Shown piece by piece: positions 35,878 to 44,980 of a DNA stretch of 64,000 nt. Position 1 is the first letter of the stretch. Each line of letters begins with the position of its first letter. The DNA is from an uncultured SAR86 cluster bacterium (lineage in GTDB: Bacteria > Pseudomonadota > Gammaproteobacteria > Magnimaribacterales > D2472), in the NCBI GenBank assembly GCA_902599315.1, contig CACKEY010000003.1, forward strand, positions 1 through 64,000. The letters run 5' to 3'. The notes below the pieces were generated by a model. That model worked only from the letters and a program-made list of their open reading frames with translations, was not told the DNA's origin and did no database searches. The position numbers and the translations under genes are program-made.

Positions 35878-36756
35878 ATGAAAGATTTTAATGGCAAGTT
35901 AGCTGTAGTTACCGGTGGTGCATCAGGAGTAGGTTTTGCAATTGGGGAGGCTCTTGCAAAAGAAGGGGCTAAAGTTATTCTTACTGATGTTGAGCAAGAA
36001 AGTCTTGAGGCCTCAACTGCAACTTTAGTTGAACAATCATTGGAAGTTTTTTGTAAAGTTGCCGACGTTTCTGACTCATCTTCAATGCATGAACTTGCAA
36101 AATGGTGCAAATCAGAGCATGGCCCTGTCCACTTACTTTTTAATAATGCAGGAGTTGCACCTGCAGAATTACTTCCAATTTGGGATACAAAACCAAATGA
36201 TTGGCAATGGGCTTATGGGGTAAATGTTATGGGAGTTCTTCACGGGATCCAAGCTTTTGTTCCAGATATGCTTGCTCACGGTGAGGAAGCAAGAGTTATT
36301 AATACCTGCTCTGGCAATGGCGCATTTATAAATCTACCTTCAACACCTATCTATACATCTTCAAAAGCTTCAGTCTCAAGCATTACTGAAGTATTAAAGT
36401 TACAACTTGATCAAGCTGGAGCCAATTTAAAAGTCTCAATTTTATTTCCAGGCCCTCATACAGTTAGAACCAAACTTTTTTCTGCAGAACGTAATCGACC
36501 AGAAGAACTTGCAAGAGATCTAGATGCTCCTGAGCATCCAATATCCTCTGTTGAAGATATGTTAGAGATGATGAGTTCAATGGGCATTGAGATGGAAACA
36601 ACTGAACCAGAGGAAGTGGCCTCATTTTGTTTATCCCAAATTAAATTAGGCAACTATTGGATCAATCCAATTAGTGAGAAAAGTGAACAGGCCTTTAAGG
36701 ATAGAGTGGATTCAATTATCAATAGAAGTGATTTACCCAATCCAAATATTTTTTAA
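35878..36756 (+). CDS. Short-chain dehydrogenase/reductase (SDR)
   Basis: A 292-residue NAD(P)-dependent oxidoreductase. The cofactor motif is 'VTGGASGVGFAIGEAL' (residues 12-27), with D38 of 'ILTDVEQ' suggesting NAD preference. Further motifs are 'NNAGVAP', 'NTCSGNGAF' with the catalytic Ser, and 'YTSSKAS' as the Y-x-x-x-K pair. The C-terminal part is longer than in minimal SDRs and contains an insert near 'HPISSVEDMLEMMSSMG'. It lies between the ADC-family and P450 genes and is probably co-transcribed; alcohol/ketone substrate unknown. Confidence 0.9.
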   Translation: MKDFNGKLAVVTGGASGVGFAIGEALAKEGAKVILTDVEQESLEASTATLVEQSLEVFCKVADVSDSSSMHELAKWCKSEHGPVHLLFNNAGVAPAELLPIWDTKPNDWQWAYGVNVMGVLHGIQAFVPDMLAHGEEARVINTCSGNGAFINLPSTPIYTSSKASVSSITEVLKLQLDQAGANLKVSILFPGPHTVRTKLFSAERNRPEELARDLDAPEHPISSVEDMLEMMSSMGIEMETTEPEEVASFCLSQIKLGNYWINPISEKSEQAFKDRVDSIINRSDLPNPNIF

Positions 36757-36770
36757 AATTTTAATTAAAT

Positions 36771-37994
36771 ATGAACGTACAGACTGTAGACCATTTTTTT
36801 AATCCCTCGTCAAAAGATTTTATTCATGATCCTATTCCTACGCTTCAGAAATTAAGTTCAGAATATCCAATTTCACGCTTCGATCAATGGCAAGCATGGC
36901 TAGTTACTGGTCATGAAAATATACTGAAGTGTCTCTTAGATCCTAGACTGTCTACAGACTTTAACTTGTGGGAGTATGCCCCAGAAAAAAAAGCTATCGA
37001 AGACATGGATCCCTTTGAAAAACTTATGAACAATAATCTTTTCTTTCTAGATCGTAAAAATCATTTGCGATTAAGAAAACTAGCTTTACCTGCCTTTTCT
37101 CCAAGAATCATGGAACAAATGAAAGAGAGATTTACTATTTTAGTCAAGGAAAGGTTTGACGAAATAGGCACTCCTGATTCATTTAATTTTGCTGCTGAGG
37201 TTGCTGAAATAGTTCCCACTCAAGCAATAGCTAGCTTAGTTGGAATTCCAAGAGATAAATTTCCCATTTTTGATTCATTGGCATATGGAGTTGTTAGAGG
37301 CATAAATCCCATGTTAACTCCTGAAGAGAGAAAAGATGCAATCAAGGGAGTGCCGGAAGGCTTAAATCTTTTAAATGAATTAATTGATGAAAGAAGAAAA
37401 AATCCAGGAGATGACTTTTTATCAACCCTAATACTTGCTGAGGATCAAGGCTCAAAACTTTCAAACATGGAAATGTGTGCTCTAGTTGGAGCAGTCCTTG
37501 GAGCTGGCTCTGATACAGCAGTTGATTTACATAGCTATTTAATCAAAACATTACTTCAACACCCGGAGCAATTACAAGCCTTAAAAGATGATGAAAGCCT
37601 TGTTCAAGGAGCAATATCTGAAACACTTCGATATGAATCATCCGGAAAAACAGGATTAGCAAGATATGCCTCTGAAGATGTAAATATTAATGGTTTTGAT
37701 GTTAAAAAAGGTCAAATGGTTCAATTGATAACTAGTACAGCAGGAATGGATTCAAAAATGTATAAAAACCCAGAAGAGTTTGATATTAAAAGAGACCATG
37801 ATAAGAGCATTTCTTTTGGCCAAGGGCCACATTATTGCATTGGCGTTACACTAGTAAGGTCTCAAACAGAGGTAATGTTAAGAGAATTATTTAAACGTTT
37901 TCCAAATATTAGCTTAGGAAATGAGATTGTTTATGATTACAATCATCATAACGCAAGACGCATGGACGTTATGACAGTAAATACTAATTTATAG
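36771..37994 (+). CDS. Cytochrome P450 (bacterial soluble type)
   Basis: A 407-residue monooxygenase. The haem-binding loop 'SFGQGPHYCIG' supplies the axial cysteine C356. The I-helix contains 'GAGSDTAVD' and the K-helix 'ETLRYES' has the ExxR motif. 'LFFLDRKNHLRLRKLALPAFSP' matches the C-helix W/HxxxR region. Such P450s need a ferredoxin and a reductase, neither of which is encoded in this window. It is the third gene of the ADC-SDR-P450 operon. A short sequence 60-160 nt downstream repeats its C-terminal coding sequence in diverged form (see 38057). Confidence 0.95.
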   Translation: MNVQTVDHFFNPSSKDFIHDPIPTLQKLSSEYPISRFDQWQAWLVTGHENILKCLLDPRLSTDFNLWEYAPEKKAIEDMDPFEKLMNNNLFFLDRKNHLRLRKLALPAFSPRIMEQMKERFTILVKERFDEIGTPDSFNFAAEVAEIVPTQAIASLVGIPRDKFPIFDSLAYGVVRGINPMLTPEERKDAIKGVPEGLNLLNELIDERRKNPGDDFLSTLILAEDQGSKLSNMEMCALVGAVLGAGSDTAVDLHSYLIKTLLQHPEQLQALKDDESLVQGAISETLRYESSGKTGLARYASEDVNINGFDVKKGQMVQLITSTAGMDSKMYKNPEEFDIKRDHDKSISFGQGPHYCIGVTLVRSQTEVMLRELFKRFPNISLGNEIVYDYNHHNARRMDVMTVNTNL

Positions 37995-38056
37995 GTAAAA
38001 AAAATACATAAATAAACAATTTATATGCTTTATTAAGTCTAATATAAATATTGAAA

Positions 38057-38152
38057 ATGAAAGTATCAATTTTAAAAAATACCTTTAAAATTAGCTATTA
38101 TTACCATAACTCAAGACACATGGGCGTTATGACAGTAGTTACAAATTTATAA
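38057..38152 (+). pseudogene. Relic of a second cytochrome P450 3' end
   Basis: Frame 38057-38152 translates to 31 residues ending 'YYHNSRHMGVMTVVTNL-stop'. The last residues of the intact upstream P450 are 'YNHHNARRMDVMTVNTNL-stop'. The match runs up to the stop codon, and the nucleotides are also similar but clearly diverged. Upstream of the match the similarity fades within about 20 codons. The best reading is the remaining tail of a tandem paralogous P450 whose body was deleted. Confidence 0.6.
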
Positions 38153-38164
38153 ATATTACTCAAA

Positions 38165-38368
38165 ATGAAAGCATTTGTTGAATCATTATCAGACCTAATT
38201 GAAAACTGGGGCATGGTTGGGTTTGGATTAATTTTTTTAGGAAGCATATTTAACGAATTTTCTATTTTTAATGCTCTAAATATTTCAGTGCTTAATATAA
38301 ACTTGTTTCCGTATCTATTAGGTTTAATGCTTGGTTTAGTTGCAAAATATAGAGGTCGCTGGATATGA
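38165..38368 (+). CDS. Small membrane protein (67 aa) coupled to desaturase
   Basis: 67 residues with two hydrophobic segments (about residues 17-34 and 42-60) and a basic C-terminus (KYRGRW). Its stop overlaps the start of the desaturase-like gene (ATGA), so translation is probably coupled. I do not recognise a family. It may help assembly or act as a partner subunit of the membrane di-iron enzyme downstream. Confidence 0.6.
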   Translation: MKAFVESLSDLIENWGMVGFGLIFLGSIFNEFSIFNALNISVLNINLFPYLLGLMLGLVAKYRGRWI

Positions 38369-39267
38369 GATTTGATAATTCAAACATACCCGCAGAATTT
38401 TCTTTTGAAAAAGAAAAAGAAGTTGCTAGGAAATTCGCTCAAAGGTTCCAGTGGGAAATGATGCTAATTGGAATTGGTCAAGCATTAGTTTGGTTATCAA
38501 CATGGTTTTTGGTAATCAATAATCATATTTCTTTACTTGTAGGATTTATTGTTGCTTCTATTTGTGCCTGTCTTGCTTATTTACCCTCCCATGAAGCCCA
38601 GCATGGAAATTATTCTCGTGGTAATAAAAAAAAGAAGTGGCTTGACACATTAATCGGCCATGTATCGTTAATGACATTGATGTATCCATATCCAATAATG
38701 CAGGCAACTCATATGAAGCATCATGCAAATACAAATAACCCTGAAAAAGATATTGATTATGGTATTGTGAGCTGCAAAAATCCTTGGGAGGTGTTTTTGT
38801 ACACTCTCCAGGGCCCTGGAAGGGCATATCAGGAATATTATGATGTTCACAAAGGTGATAAAAATTTTGTAGATAAATTCAGCCGTGGGCTGCTTGTAAG
38901 CTGGGTACAAAGATTTGTTCAATTGGTCCTCGTTGTAATCTTCCCGCTTGAAACCCTATTTTTATGGTTCTTACCGAGGAAGATTGGTACTTTTTACACA
39001 GCCCTAAATTTCTCATGGTATCCCCATCAAGGCCTTGGGGTAGGCAGATATAAGGATTCAAAATTTTATATGTTTAAATACATACCAAGATATTTAACCC
39101 ATTCAATGCAACTCCATTTTGTTCACCATCTTCATCCTAACATTGGTCATTGGAGTGAGGCTGAGGCAATCATTGCTCTGAAGCCTTTTTTGATAGCTAG
39201 AGGAGTTCCTGGTGCTGAGGAAATACCTGATAAAATAAATTACAGCCCATTACTTAAAAAAGCCTAA
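38365..39267 (+). CDS. Membrane fatty-acid desaturase/hydroxylase superfamily protein
   Basis: A 300-residue integral membrane di-iron enzyme. Three histidine boxes are present: H76-E-A-Q-H80, H116-M-K-H119-H120 and H251-F-V-H254-H255 (followed by LHP). Hydrophobic segments lie near residues 35-72, 97-112 and 180-205. The family includes acyl desaturases, alkane hydroxylases and carotenoid hydroxylases/ketolases; the sequence alone does not decide. The neighbouring P450, SDR and Rieske-like genes suggest oxidation of a hydrophobic substrate. It needs an electron donor that is not encoded nearby. Confidence 0.85.
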   Translation: MRFDNSNIPAEFSFEKEKEVARKFAQRFQWEMMLIGIGQALVWLSTWFLVINNHISLLVGFIVASICACLAYLPSHEAQHGNYSRGNKKKKWLDTLIGHVSLMTLMYPYPIMQATHMKHHANTNNPEKDIDYGIVSCKNPWEVFLYTLQGPGRAYQEYYDVHKGDKNFVDKFSRGLLVSWVQRFVQLVLVVIFPLETLFLWFLPRKIGTFYTALNFSWYPHQGLGVGRYKDSKFYMFKYIPRYLTHSMQLHFVHHLHPNIGHWSEAEAIIALKPFLIARGVPGAEEIPDKINYSPLLKKA

Positions 39268-39298
39268 GTATTTTTTTATTATAAAAAACATTTCTTAA

Positions 39299-39532
39299 AT
39301 GAGAATTTTTGAAGAAAGGGGAATTACTCACCTAGATCTTCATGGCGTGAAACATCAAGACGTAAGTGATGAAGTAATAAATTTTATCTTCCAGTATCAA
39401 CACCTTTTTCCCTTAATAATTATATGCGGTAACAGCAACAAGATGATCGAGATTGTCTCACAGAGTTTAAATACTAGTGATATTGTTTTTTCTTACCCAA
39501 GATTTGGAATTATTAGAATTGAAGGGATTTAA
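39299..39532 (+). CDS. Mini Smr-like domain protein
   Basis: 77 residues. 'ITHLDLHGVKHQDVSDEVINFIFQYQ' resembles the start of Smr domains (LDLHG followed by an amphipathic helix), and 'LIIICGNSNKMIEIVSQSL' occupies the position of the second Smr motif, although the usual GxGxG is replaced by CGNSN. Smr domains bind or cut nucleic acids. With only this single small domain the biochemical role is open. It sits between the desaturase-like gene and a TonB-dependent receptor on the same strand. Confidence 0.55.
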   Translation: MRIFEERGITHLDLHGVKHQDVSDEVINFIFQYQHLFPLIIICGNSNKMIEIVSQSLNTSDIVFSYPRFGIIRIEGI

Positions 39533-39634
39533 CGATTAATGTATAAAAAAATTGTTTAAATATCCTTTGGGATGCAAAAAATGTCTATTTTTGTAATAAT
39601 AGGCCCATTATTTCATTTATTTTGGGGAATATTC

Positions 39635-41812
39635 ATGAATAAACTAAAAAACATTATTTTTTTAATACCTCTAATGTTTGTATTCAATGCAACTGCACAG
39701 AGTTCAATGTTAGAAGAGGTTGTAGTTACCGCGCAGAAAAAAGAAGAGTCTCTTCAAGATGCGCCAATCGCGATTACCGCGCTTACTGCCTCCACTATTG
39801 AAGACTTAGACATAGCCAATGTCGTTGATCTTGCTGGTATGGCACCAAATGTACATATTATCAACACTCCATCTAATAATACTGCAGCAACAATAGCAAT
39901 TCGTGGTGGTTCTACCACAAATCCTGCAATTACATGGGAGCCTACTGTAGGTATGTATTTGGACGGCGTTTATTTGGGGAAAGGCCAAGGATCAATTTTT
40001 GATGTTGTTGATTTAGAAAGAGTTGAAATTCTTCGTGGTCCACAGGGAACCTTATATGGAAGAAATACACTTGGTGGAGCTATAAATCTCATTAGTAAAA
40101 AGCCCTCAGGGGAAGGGATGTCATCAAAGCTAACTCTTGGTAATTATGGCTTAAGACAGGCTCAATTTATTACCGATTTTGGGTTAGGTGAAAATCGTTT
40201 TGCTAAATTGGTAGTTAATAAGAAACAAAGAGCTGGTTATGTAAGAGTCTATGATTCTCCTTATCAAGCCTTTGATGGTGTTGTTCCTAACACTGTTTCA
40301 GCGAACGATAAATTAGATGCTATTGATTCAACAGGTTACAAATTTACCTATCTTTATGAAGGTGATAAAACAAGCGTAACTTTTACTACTGACAAAACAG
40401 ATCAAAAAAATGTTCCTCCATTTGCTCAATTGACTTATACAATTCCAAATTGGAGTGCTGCATTTGGTCTTGGCGCATCTCCATTAACTGGTGGGTTAAA
40501 AGTCGCTCCTATCGAACTTTTTGCAAACAGTGAACGTCAATCAATGTCTCATAATGATACTTTAACGTCAGAGCTTTCTGTTGTTAAAGGAACTAGCCTT
40601 ACTGTTTCAAGAGATACTAATCTTGGTACTCTTAAAGCAATCTGGTCAAAACGAGAAACTGATTGGTTTGATCGCCTTGATTTAGATGGTGGCCCATTTA
40701 ATATAGCGGAAACTTCAAGAGATACTGACTATGAAGCTGAAACATTTGAACTACAGCTTTCAGGCTCTACAGAAAATATGGATTATGTAATAGGTTATTA
40801 CATGCTTGAAGATGACGCTTATACCTCTAATCCTCAATCATACTTTATGGGTGGTTCGGCAATTGTTCAGAATTATTCAGGTGCTGGTGAGTCAGAGGCT
40901 ATATTTGGTCAATTTAGCTACAGATTTGCAGAGGATTGGTCACTTACCTTGGGAGCAAGATCTACTGAAGAGGATAAAGAGGGTTTTAAGGAGTATGTTG
41001 GAATTATCTCTGCCAGTGGTGAGGGAAGTTTTGATGATACAACAAGTACTTTTATTCTTGAGCATGATTACAGTGAGAATACCAATGTTTATTTTAAAGT
41101 AGCAGAGGGTTTCAAAGCCGGTGGTTTTAATGCAGAGAGTTCAAATCCATTTGCTGCATCAACTCCATATGCACCAGAAACTATAGAGTCTACTGAACTT
41201 GGACTAAAGGGAAGATATTTGGATAACCGAATGATGTTAAATATTGCTTATTTTGATAATGAGCATGAGGATATGCAGATTTCATATTTTAACGCAGACG
41301 CTGCTGCAGCTTCTGAAGTTATCAATCAATCAGCTAGCATTTCTGGCCTTGAGGTTGAATCAATGACTATGCTTAATGATTCTACAGTTCTGACGCTTAA
41401 CTTCAGTACTCTTGATGCTGAAACAACTGGCAATAAGAGAGCTCAAGACGGTTTTCTTGTAAATAACATACCTTATTCTCCTGAGAAGACTCTTTATGCA
41501 TCCTTGGAGAAAGATTTTGGATCTTATAGAGTTCGTCTAGATCATACCAGGGTGGATGAGCATGCATCTTTTCCATATAACTCACAAGATTTCAGAACTG
41601 AATTAACATACATAGATACAAATTCAAAAACAGATCTTCTTGTACTAACTGAGCCAATGGAAAATTTACAACTAAATTTTTGGGTCAGAAACCTAAATAA
41701 TAATTATCATAAATCTAGTGCCATTAGTTTCGGACCTGGATTTGGTTATTTAACTGTTGGTTATTTTGATGCTCCTAGAACATTTGGTATGGATTTGCAC
41801 TATAGCTTCTAG
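39635..41812 (+). CDS. TonB-dependent receptor (short type)
   Basis: 725 residues from ATG 39635, chosen because it has a ribosome site (GGGGAAT) and yields a clean signal peptide (…VFNATAQ); a longer frame from 39572 is unlikely. The TonB box and plug start read '[25 protein letters not shown]'; the plug continues with '[29 protein letters not shown]'. The barrel includes '[29 protein letters not shown]' and ends in LHYSF. This subfamily is close to siderophore, vitamin and lipid-type receptors common in sphingomonads and SAR86. It follows the oxidative cluster and may import its substrate. Confidence 0.95.
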   Translation: MNKLKNIIFLIPLMFVFNATAQSSMLEEVVVTAQKKEESLQDAPIAITALTASTIEDLDIANVVDLAGMAPNVHIINTPSNNTAATIAIRGGSTTNPAITWEPTVGMYLDGVYLGKGQGSIFDVVDLERVEILRGPQGTLYGRNTLGGAINLISKKPSGEGMSSKLTLGNYGLRQAQFITDFGLGENRFAKLVVNKKQRAGYVRVYDSPYQAFDGVVPNTVSANDKLDAIDSTGYKFTYLYEGDKTSVTFTTDKTDQKNVPPFAQLTYTIPNWSAAFGLGASPLTGGLKVAPIELFANSERQSMSHNDTLTSELSVVKGTSLTVSRDTNLGTLKAIWSKRETDWFDRLDLDGGPFNIAETSRDTDYEAETFELQLSGSTENMDYVIGYYMLEDDAYTSNPQSYFMGGSAIVQNYSGAGESEAIFGQFSYRFAEDWSLTLGARSTEEDKEGFKEYVGIISASGEGSFDDTTSTFILEHDYSENTNVYFKVAEGFKAGGFNAESSNPFAASTPYAPETIESTELGLKGRYLDNRMMLNIAYFDNEHEDMQISYFNADAAAASEVINQSASISGLEVESMTMLNDSTVLTLNFSTLDAETTGNKRAQDGFLVNNIPYSPEKTLYASLEKDFGSYRVRLDHTRVDEHASFPYNSQDFRTELTYIDTNSKTDLLVLTEPMENLQLNFWVRNLNNNYHKSSAISFGPGFGYLTVGYFDAPRTFGMDLHYSF

Positions 41813-41828
41813 TATTAGAATATAATAA

Positions 41829-41859
41829 AAAGCCTTGGCATCAACCAAGGCTTTTTTTT
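41829..41859 (+). terminator. Intrinsic terminator after TonB-dependent receptor
   Basis: AAAGCCTTGG (41829-41838) pairs perfectly with CCAAGGCTTT (41845-41854) around CATCAA, followed by T to 41859. The next gene starts only 10 nt later, so its own promoter must overlap this element, or it depends on read-through. Confidence 0.92.
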
Positions 41860-41868
41860 GTAAAAATT

Positions 41869-43035
41869 ATGGATAATAATTGGGAAGACTTATTACGACT
41901 TGATAGCCAACTATCAGAGGAAGAGCGAATGATTCGCGATAATGTCCGTGAATATTGTAATAAATCATTAATGCCGCGTATCTTAAAAGCGAATAGAAAT
42001 GAAGTATTTCATTCTGAAATATATAAAGAAATGGGCGAACTTGGTATTTTGGGTGCTTCTATTAAAGGTTATGGATGCGCAGGAGTTGGTTATGTTTCAT
42101 ACGGATTAATTACTCGAGAAATTGAAAGAGTAGATTCAAGCTATCGTTCTGCTTTCAGTGTTCAATCTTCTTTGGCAATGTATGCAATTTATAAGTTTGG
42201 TTCAGATGAACAAAAAGATCAGTTATTACCCGAAATGGCTGCAGGGAATTTGATCGGTTGCTTTGGGTTGACTGAACCTGATGCTGGCTCTGATCCAGGC
42301 AGCATGCTATCAAATGCTAAAAAAGTTGAGGGTGGCTACAAACTTAATGGCTCAAAGACCTGGATTACAAATGCTCCGGTTGCAGATGTATTTGTTATTT
42401 GGGCTAAAGATGAGCAAGGAGTCCTGAGAGGCTTTATTGCAAGGAAGGGATTTAAAGGTCTTGAAGCTAAAGTGCTAGAGGGTAAATTTGCTCTTAGAGC
42501 ATCTACAACTGGACAAATTTTTATGACGGATGTTTTTATTCCAGACGATCATGTTCTTCCTCTGGCTCAAAGTTTTAAAGGCCCATTTTCCTGCTTAAAT
42601 ATTGCAAGATATGGCATTGCGTGGGGTGTGATGGGAGCGGCTGAATTTTGTTGGCATGCTGCGCGCCAATATACTCTGGACAGAACTCAGTTCGGAACTC
42701 CTTTAGCTTCGAAACAATTAGTGCAAAAAAAATTGGCTGACATGCAGACAGAAATTACGTTAGGTTTACAAGCTGCATTAAGAGTTGGTAGGCTGATTGA
42801 TGAGGAGCAAATGATTCCCGAGATGATTTCTCTTATCAAGCGTAATAATTGTGGTAAAGCTCTTGATGTGGCAAGAATGGCTAGAGATATTCACGGAGGA
42901 AATGGCGTGATTGATGAGTATCATGTCATGAGACATACCATGAATTTAGAGGCCGTAAATACTTATGAGGGTACTCATGATATCCATGCTTTGATTTTAG
43001 GTAATCTCCAGACAAACATTGCCGCTTTCGAGTGA
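41869..43035 (+). CDS. gcdH: Glutaryl-CoA dehydrogenase-like acyl-CoA dehydrogenase
   Basis: A 388-residue FAD enzyme. It matches glutaryl-CoA dehydrogenase in '[19 protein letters not shown]', including the arginine R93 that recognises the glutarate carboxylate. '[17 protein letters not shown]' lines the flavin, and '[19 protein letters not shown]' carries the catalytic base E367. GcdH oxidises and decarboxylates glutaryl-CoA to crotonyl-CoA in lysine, tryptophan and cyclic-compound breakdown. The C-terminus differs from the usual GRAITG ending ([11 protein letters not shown]). It stands alone between a receptor and the ABC genes. Confidence 0.9.
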   Translation: MDNNWEDLLRLDSQLSEEERMIRDNVREYCNKSLMPRILKANRNEVFHSEIYKEMGELGILGASIKGYGCAGVGYVSYGLITREIERVDSSYRSAFSVQSSLAMYAIYKFGSDEQKDQLLPEMAAGNLIGCFGLTEPDAGSDPGSMLSNAKKVEGGYKLNGSKTWITNAPVADVFVIWAKDEQGVLRGFIARKGFKGLEAKVLEGKFALRASTTGQIFMTDVFIPDDHVLPLAQSFKGPFSCLNIARYGIAWGVMGAAEFCWHAARQYTLDRTQFGTPLASKQLVQKKLADMQTEITLGLQAALRVGRLIDEEQMIPEMISLIKRNNCGKALDVARMARDIHGGNGVIDEYHVMRHTMNLEAVNTYEGTHDIHALILGNLQTNIAAFE

Positions 43036-43042
43036 TCTTCAA

Positions 43043-43060
43043 TGTCAAGTAAACTTGATA
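43043..43060. promoter_or_regulatory. Palindrome upstream of MacB-type ABC operon
   Basis: TGTCAA-GTAAAC-TTGATA contains the perfect inverted repeat TCAAGT-AA-ACTTGA. It shares the central AAGTAAACTT with the box at 26796-26813. It lies 34 nt before the ATPase gene and 7 nt after gcdH. It could be an operator or a weak terminator hairpin. Confidence 0.25.
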
Positions 43061-43094
43061 TTTAAATTATCTCTACATACCATGAAATTCACAT

Positions 43095-43778
43095 ATGAAT
43101 GTTATAGAAGTAAATAATATTACCAAACACTATCTTCTAGGCTCACAAACAGTTGAGGCCCTGAGAGGAGTAACTTTTGGAATAAGGCAGGGAGAATTCA
43201 TAGCAATCATGGGTCCATCTGGCTCTGGTAAATCTACACTAATGAATATTATAGGATGCTTAGATAGCCCGACTAATGGAACATATCATTTAAATAATAA
43301 AGAAGTAAGTACATTGGAAGGCGATGAGCTGGCAGGCATAAGAAACAAAGAAATTGGGTTTGTATTTCAAAATTTTCATCTATTAGCCAGAAATAGCGCT
43401 CTTGATAATGTCATGCTGCCTTTAAAATATGCTGGATTCAACAGAGACGATCAGTTAAAAAAAGCAAGAGAGACACTCTCCAAGGTTGGGCTTGAGTCTC
43501 GAATGAATCATCAACCATCTGAGCTTTCAGGAGGACAGCAACAAAGAGTTGCTATTGCAAGAGCCTTAGTCAATAATCCTTCTATTCTATTCGCTGATGA
43601 GCCCACTGGTAATTTAGATAGTCAAACTGGACATGATGTAATGCAATTATTCCATAATCTTCATCAACAAGGTCAGACCATAATTTTGATTACACATGAG
43701 AATGAAATTGCTGCTGAGGCACAAAGGGTAATATATATTAAAGACGGACTGATTGAATCAGACGTTAAAAAGGATTAA
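43095..43778 (+). CDS. ABC transporter ATPase (MacB/LolD type)
   Basis: A 227-residue ATP-binding subunit. Walker A '[12 protein letters not shown]' (about residues 39-50), Q-loop 'VFQNFHLL', signature '[15 protein letters not shown]', Walker B '[12 protein letters not shown]' and H-loop 'ILITHE' are all present. The sequence type is that of the MacB/LolD group, which drives export or extraction of substrates from the inner membrane. It forms an operon with the membrane-fusion lipoprotein (2 nt gap) and the permease. Gene order is ATPase, fusion protein, permease. Confidence 0.95.
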   Translation: MNVIEVNNITKHYLLGSQTVEALRGVTFGIRQGEFIAIMGPSGSGKSTLMNIIGCLDSPTNGTYHLNNKEVSTLEGDELAGIRNKEIGFVFQNFHLLARNSALDNVMLPLKYAGFNRDDQLKKARETLSKVGLESRMNHQPSELSGGQQQRVAIARALVNNPSILFADEPTGNLDSQTGHDVMQLFHNLHQQGQTIILITHENEIAAEAQRVIYIKDGLIESDVKKD

Positions 43779-43780
43779 GT

Positions 43781-44977
43781 ATGAGTAACAAAATTTTTAA
43801 AGGAATGAGTTTATTATTGCTTCTAATTCTTGTTGTGAGCTGCGGTGGTGGCAAAGAGGAAGAAGAATTTAAATTTTATGCTTTAAAAGATGCTGCATCT
43901 CAGCAACTGGAGCTAACAGTCGAAGCTTCAGGAACTGTAGAAGCTATTTCTTCTATTGAAATTAAATCTAAAGCATCAGGACAAATACTTTTTTTAGGAG
44001 CAGAAATTGGAGACTACGTTGAAGAAGGAGTTGTTCTTGCAAGAATAGATCAAAGAACTCCAACAAACACTTTAGCCCAAGCAAATGCAGATCTTGAGGT
44101 CGCCAAAGTACGTCTAAGTAATGCAAAAAATCAATTTCAGCGCTCAAAAAGATTGCATGAAGAAGGCAATATTTCAGATAAATCATTTGAAGATGCTCAA
44201 GAATCATTTTCTTCTGCAAGAGCGCAACTTGTTAGAGCAGAAGTATTTCTTGAAAACGCAAGGATAGCTTTAGACGACACCAGTGTAAGGTCACCTATTG
44301 CTGGAACTGTTATCAGCAGGCCCGCTGAGGTCGGTCAAGTAATTACCTCACCTACATCAGCTGTGGGAGGAGGTACTTTGTTAATGGAGATGGCAGATCT
44401 AAACAATGTAAGGGTTAGAGCATTAATTGACGAGATAGATATCGGTAAAATTTCAATTGGCCAAGAGGTAACATTAAAAGTTTCAGCATACAGAGATAAA
44501 AAATTTCTTGGAGTGGTATCAAAAATTGAACCCATGTCTAAAGTCGATCAAAATGTGACAACATTTCCTGTGCTGATAGATATTGAAAATAAAGATAATT
44601 TATTGCTGATAGGAATGAATACTGATGTTGAAATAGAAATACTAAATGAAAAAGTAGCAATAGCATTACCTGCTGGATCATTAAGAACTAGAAAAGATAT
44701 TCTGTCTGTTGCTCCATTGTTAAATATCAAAGAAGATCAATTAAGAAATTTTCTTGCAAAAAAAGTTGAGGGTGAAAATTTTGATGCATTCATTGTATTA
44801 AAAAAAACAAAAAAAGGAGCAGTGCCAACATGGATAAAGACTGGAAAAACAGATCTTAATTATGTTGAAGTTAAGGAAGGCATAAAGTTTGATGAGACGG
44901 TATACGTACTTCCAAGTGAAGGACTCATCAAGTATCAACAAAAATTTTCTGAAAGAATCAAAGGTAGGTTTGGTTAA
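43781..44977 (+). CDS. Membrane-fusion (MacA/HlyD-like) lipoprotein
   Basis: 398 residues. Lipobox LVVSC gives a lipidated C21 followed by a GGG linker. The biotinyl-lipoyl-like domain begins near 'VEASGTVEAISSIEIKSKASGQILFLGAEIGDYVEEG' and its second half is 'ARIALDDTSVRSPIAGTVISRPAEVGQVI'. A helical hairpin lies between them (about residues 100-160). A beta-barrel domain follows. It bridges the inner-membrane ABC pump to an outer-membrane channel. No TolC-like gene is in the window. A low-complexity EEEE stretch follows the lipid anchor. Confidence 0.92.
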   Translation: MSNKIFKGMSLLLLLILVVSCGGGKEEEEFKFYALKDAASQQLELTVEASGTVEAISSIEIKSKASGQILFLGAEIGDYVEEGVVLARIDQRTPTNTLAQANADLEVAKVRLSNAKNQFQRSKRLHEEGNISDKSFEDAQESFSSARAQLVRAEVFLENARIALDDTSVRSPIAGTVISRPAEVGQVITSPTSAVGGGTLLMEMADLNNVRVRALIDEIDIGKISIGQEVTLKVSAYRDKKFLGVVSKIEPMSKVDQNVTTFPVLIDIENKDNLLLIGMNTDVEIEILNEKVAIALPAGSLRTRKDILSVAPLLNIKEDQLRNFLAKKVEGENFDAFIVLKKTKKGAVPTWIKTGKTDLNYVEVKEGIKFDETVYVLPSEGLIKYQQKFSERIKGRFG

Positions 44978-44980
44978 CTT

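Noticed and set aside
39572-39634. Upstream extension of the short receptor gene
   Set aside because: ATG 39635 has a ribosome site and gives a clean signal peptide; the extension adds hydrophobic residues before it.
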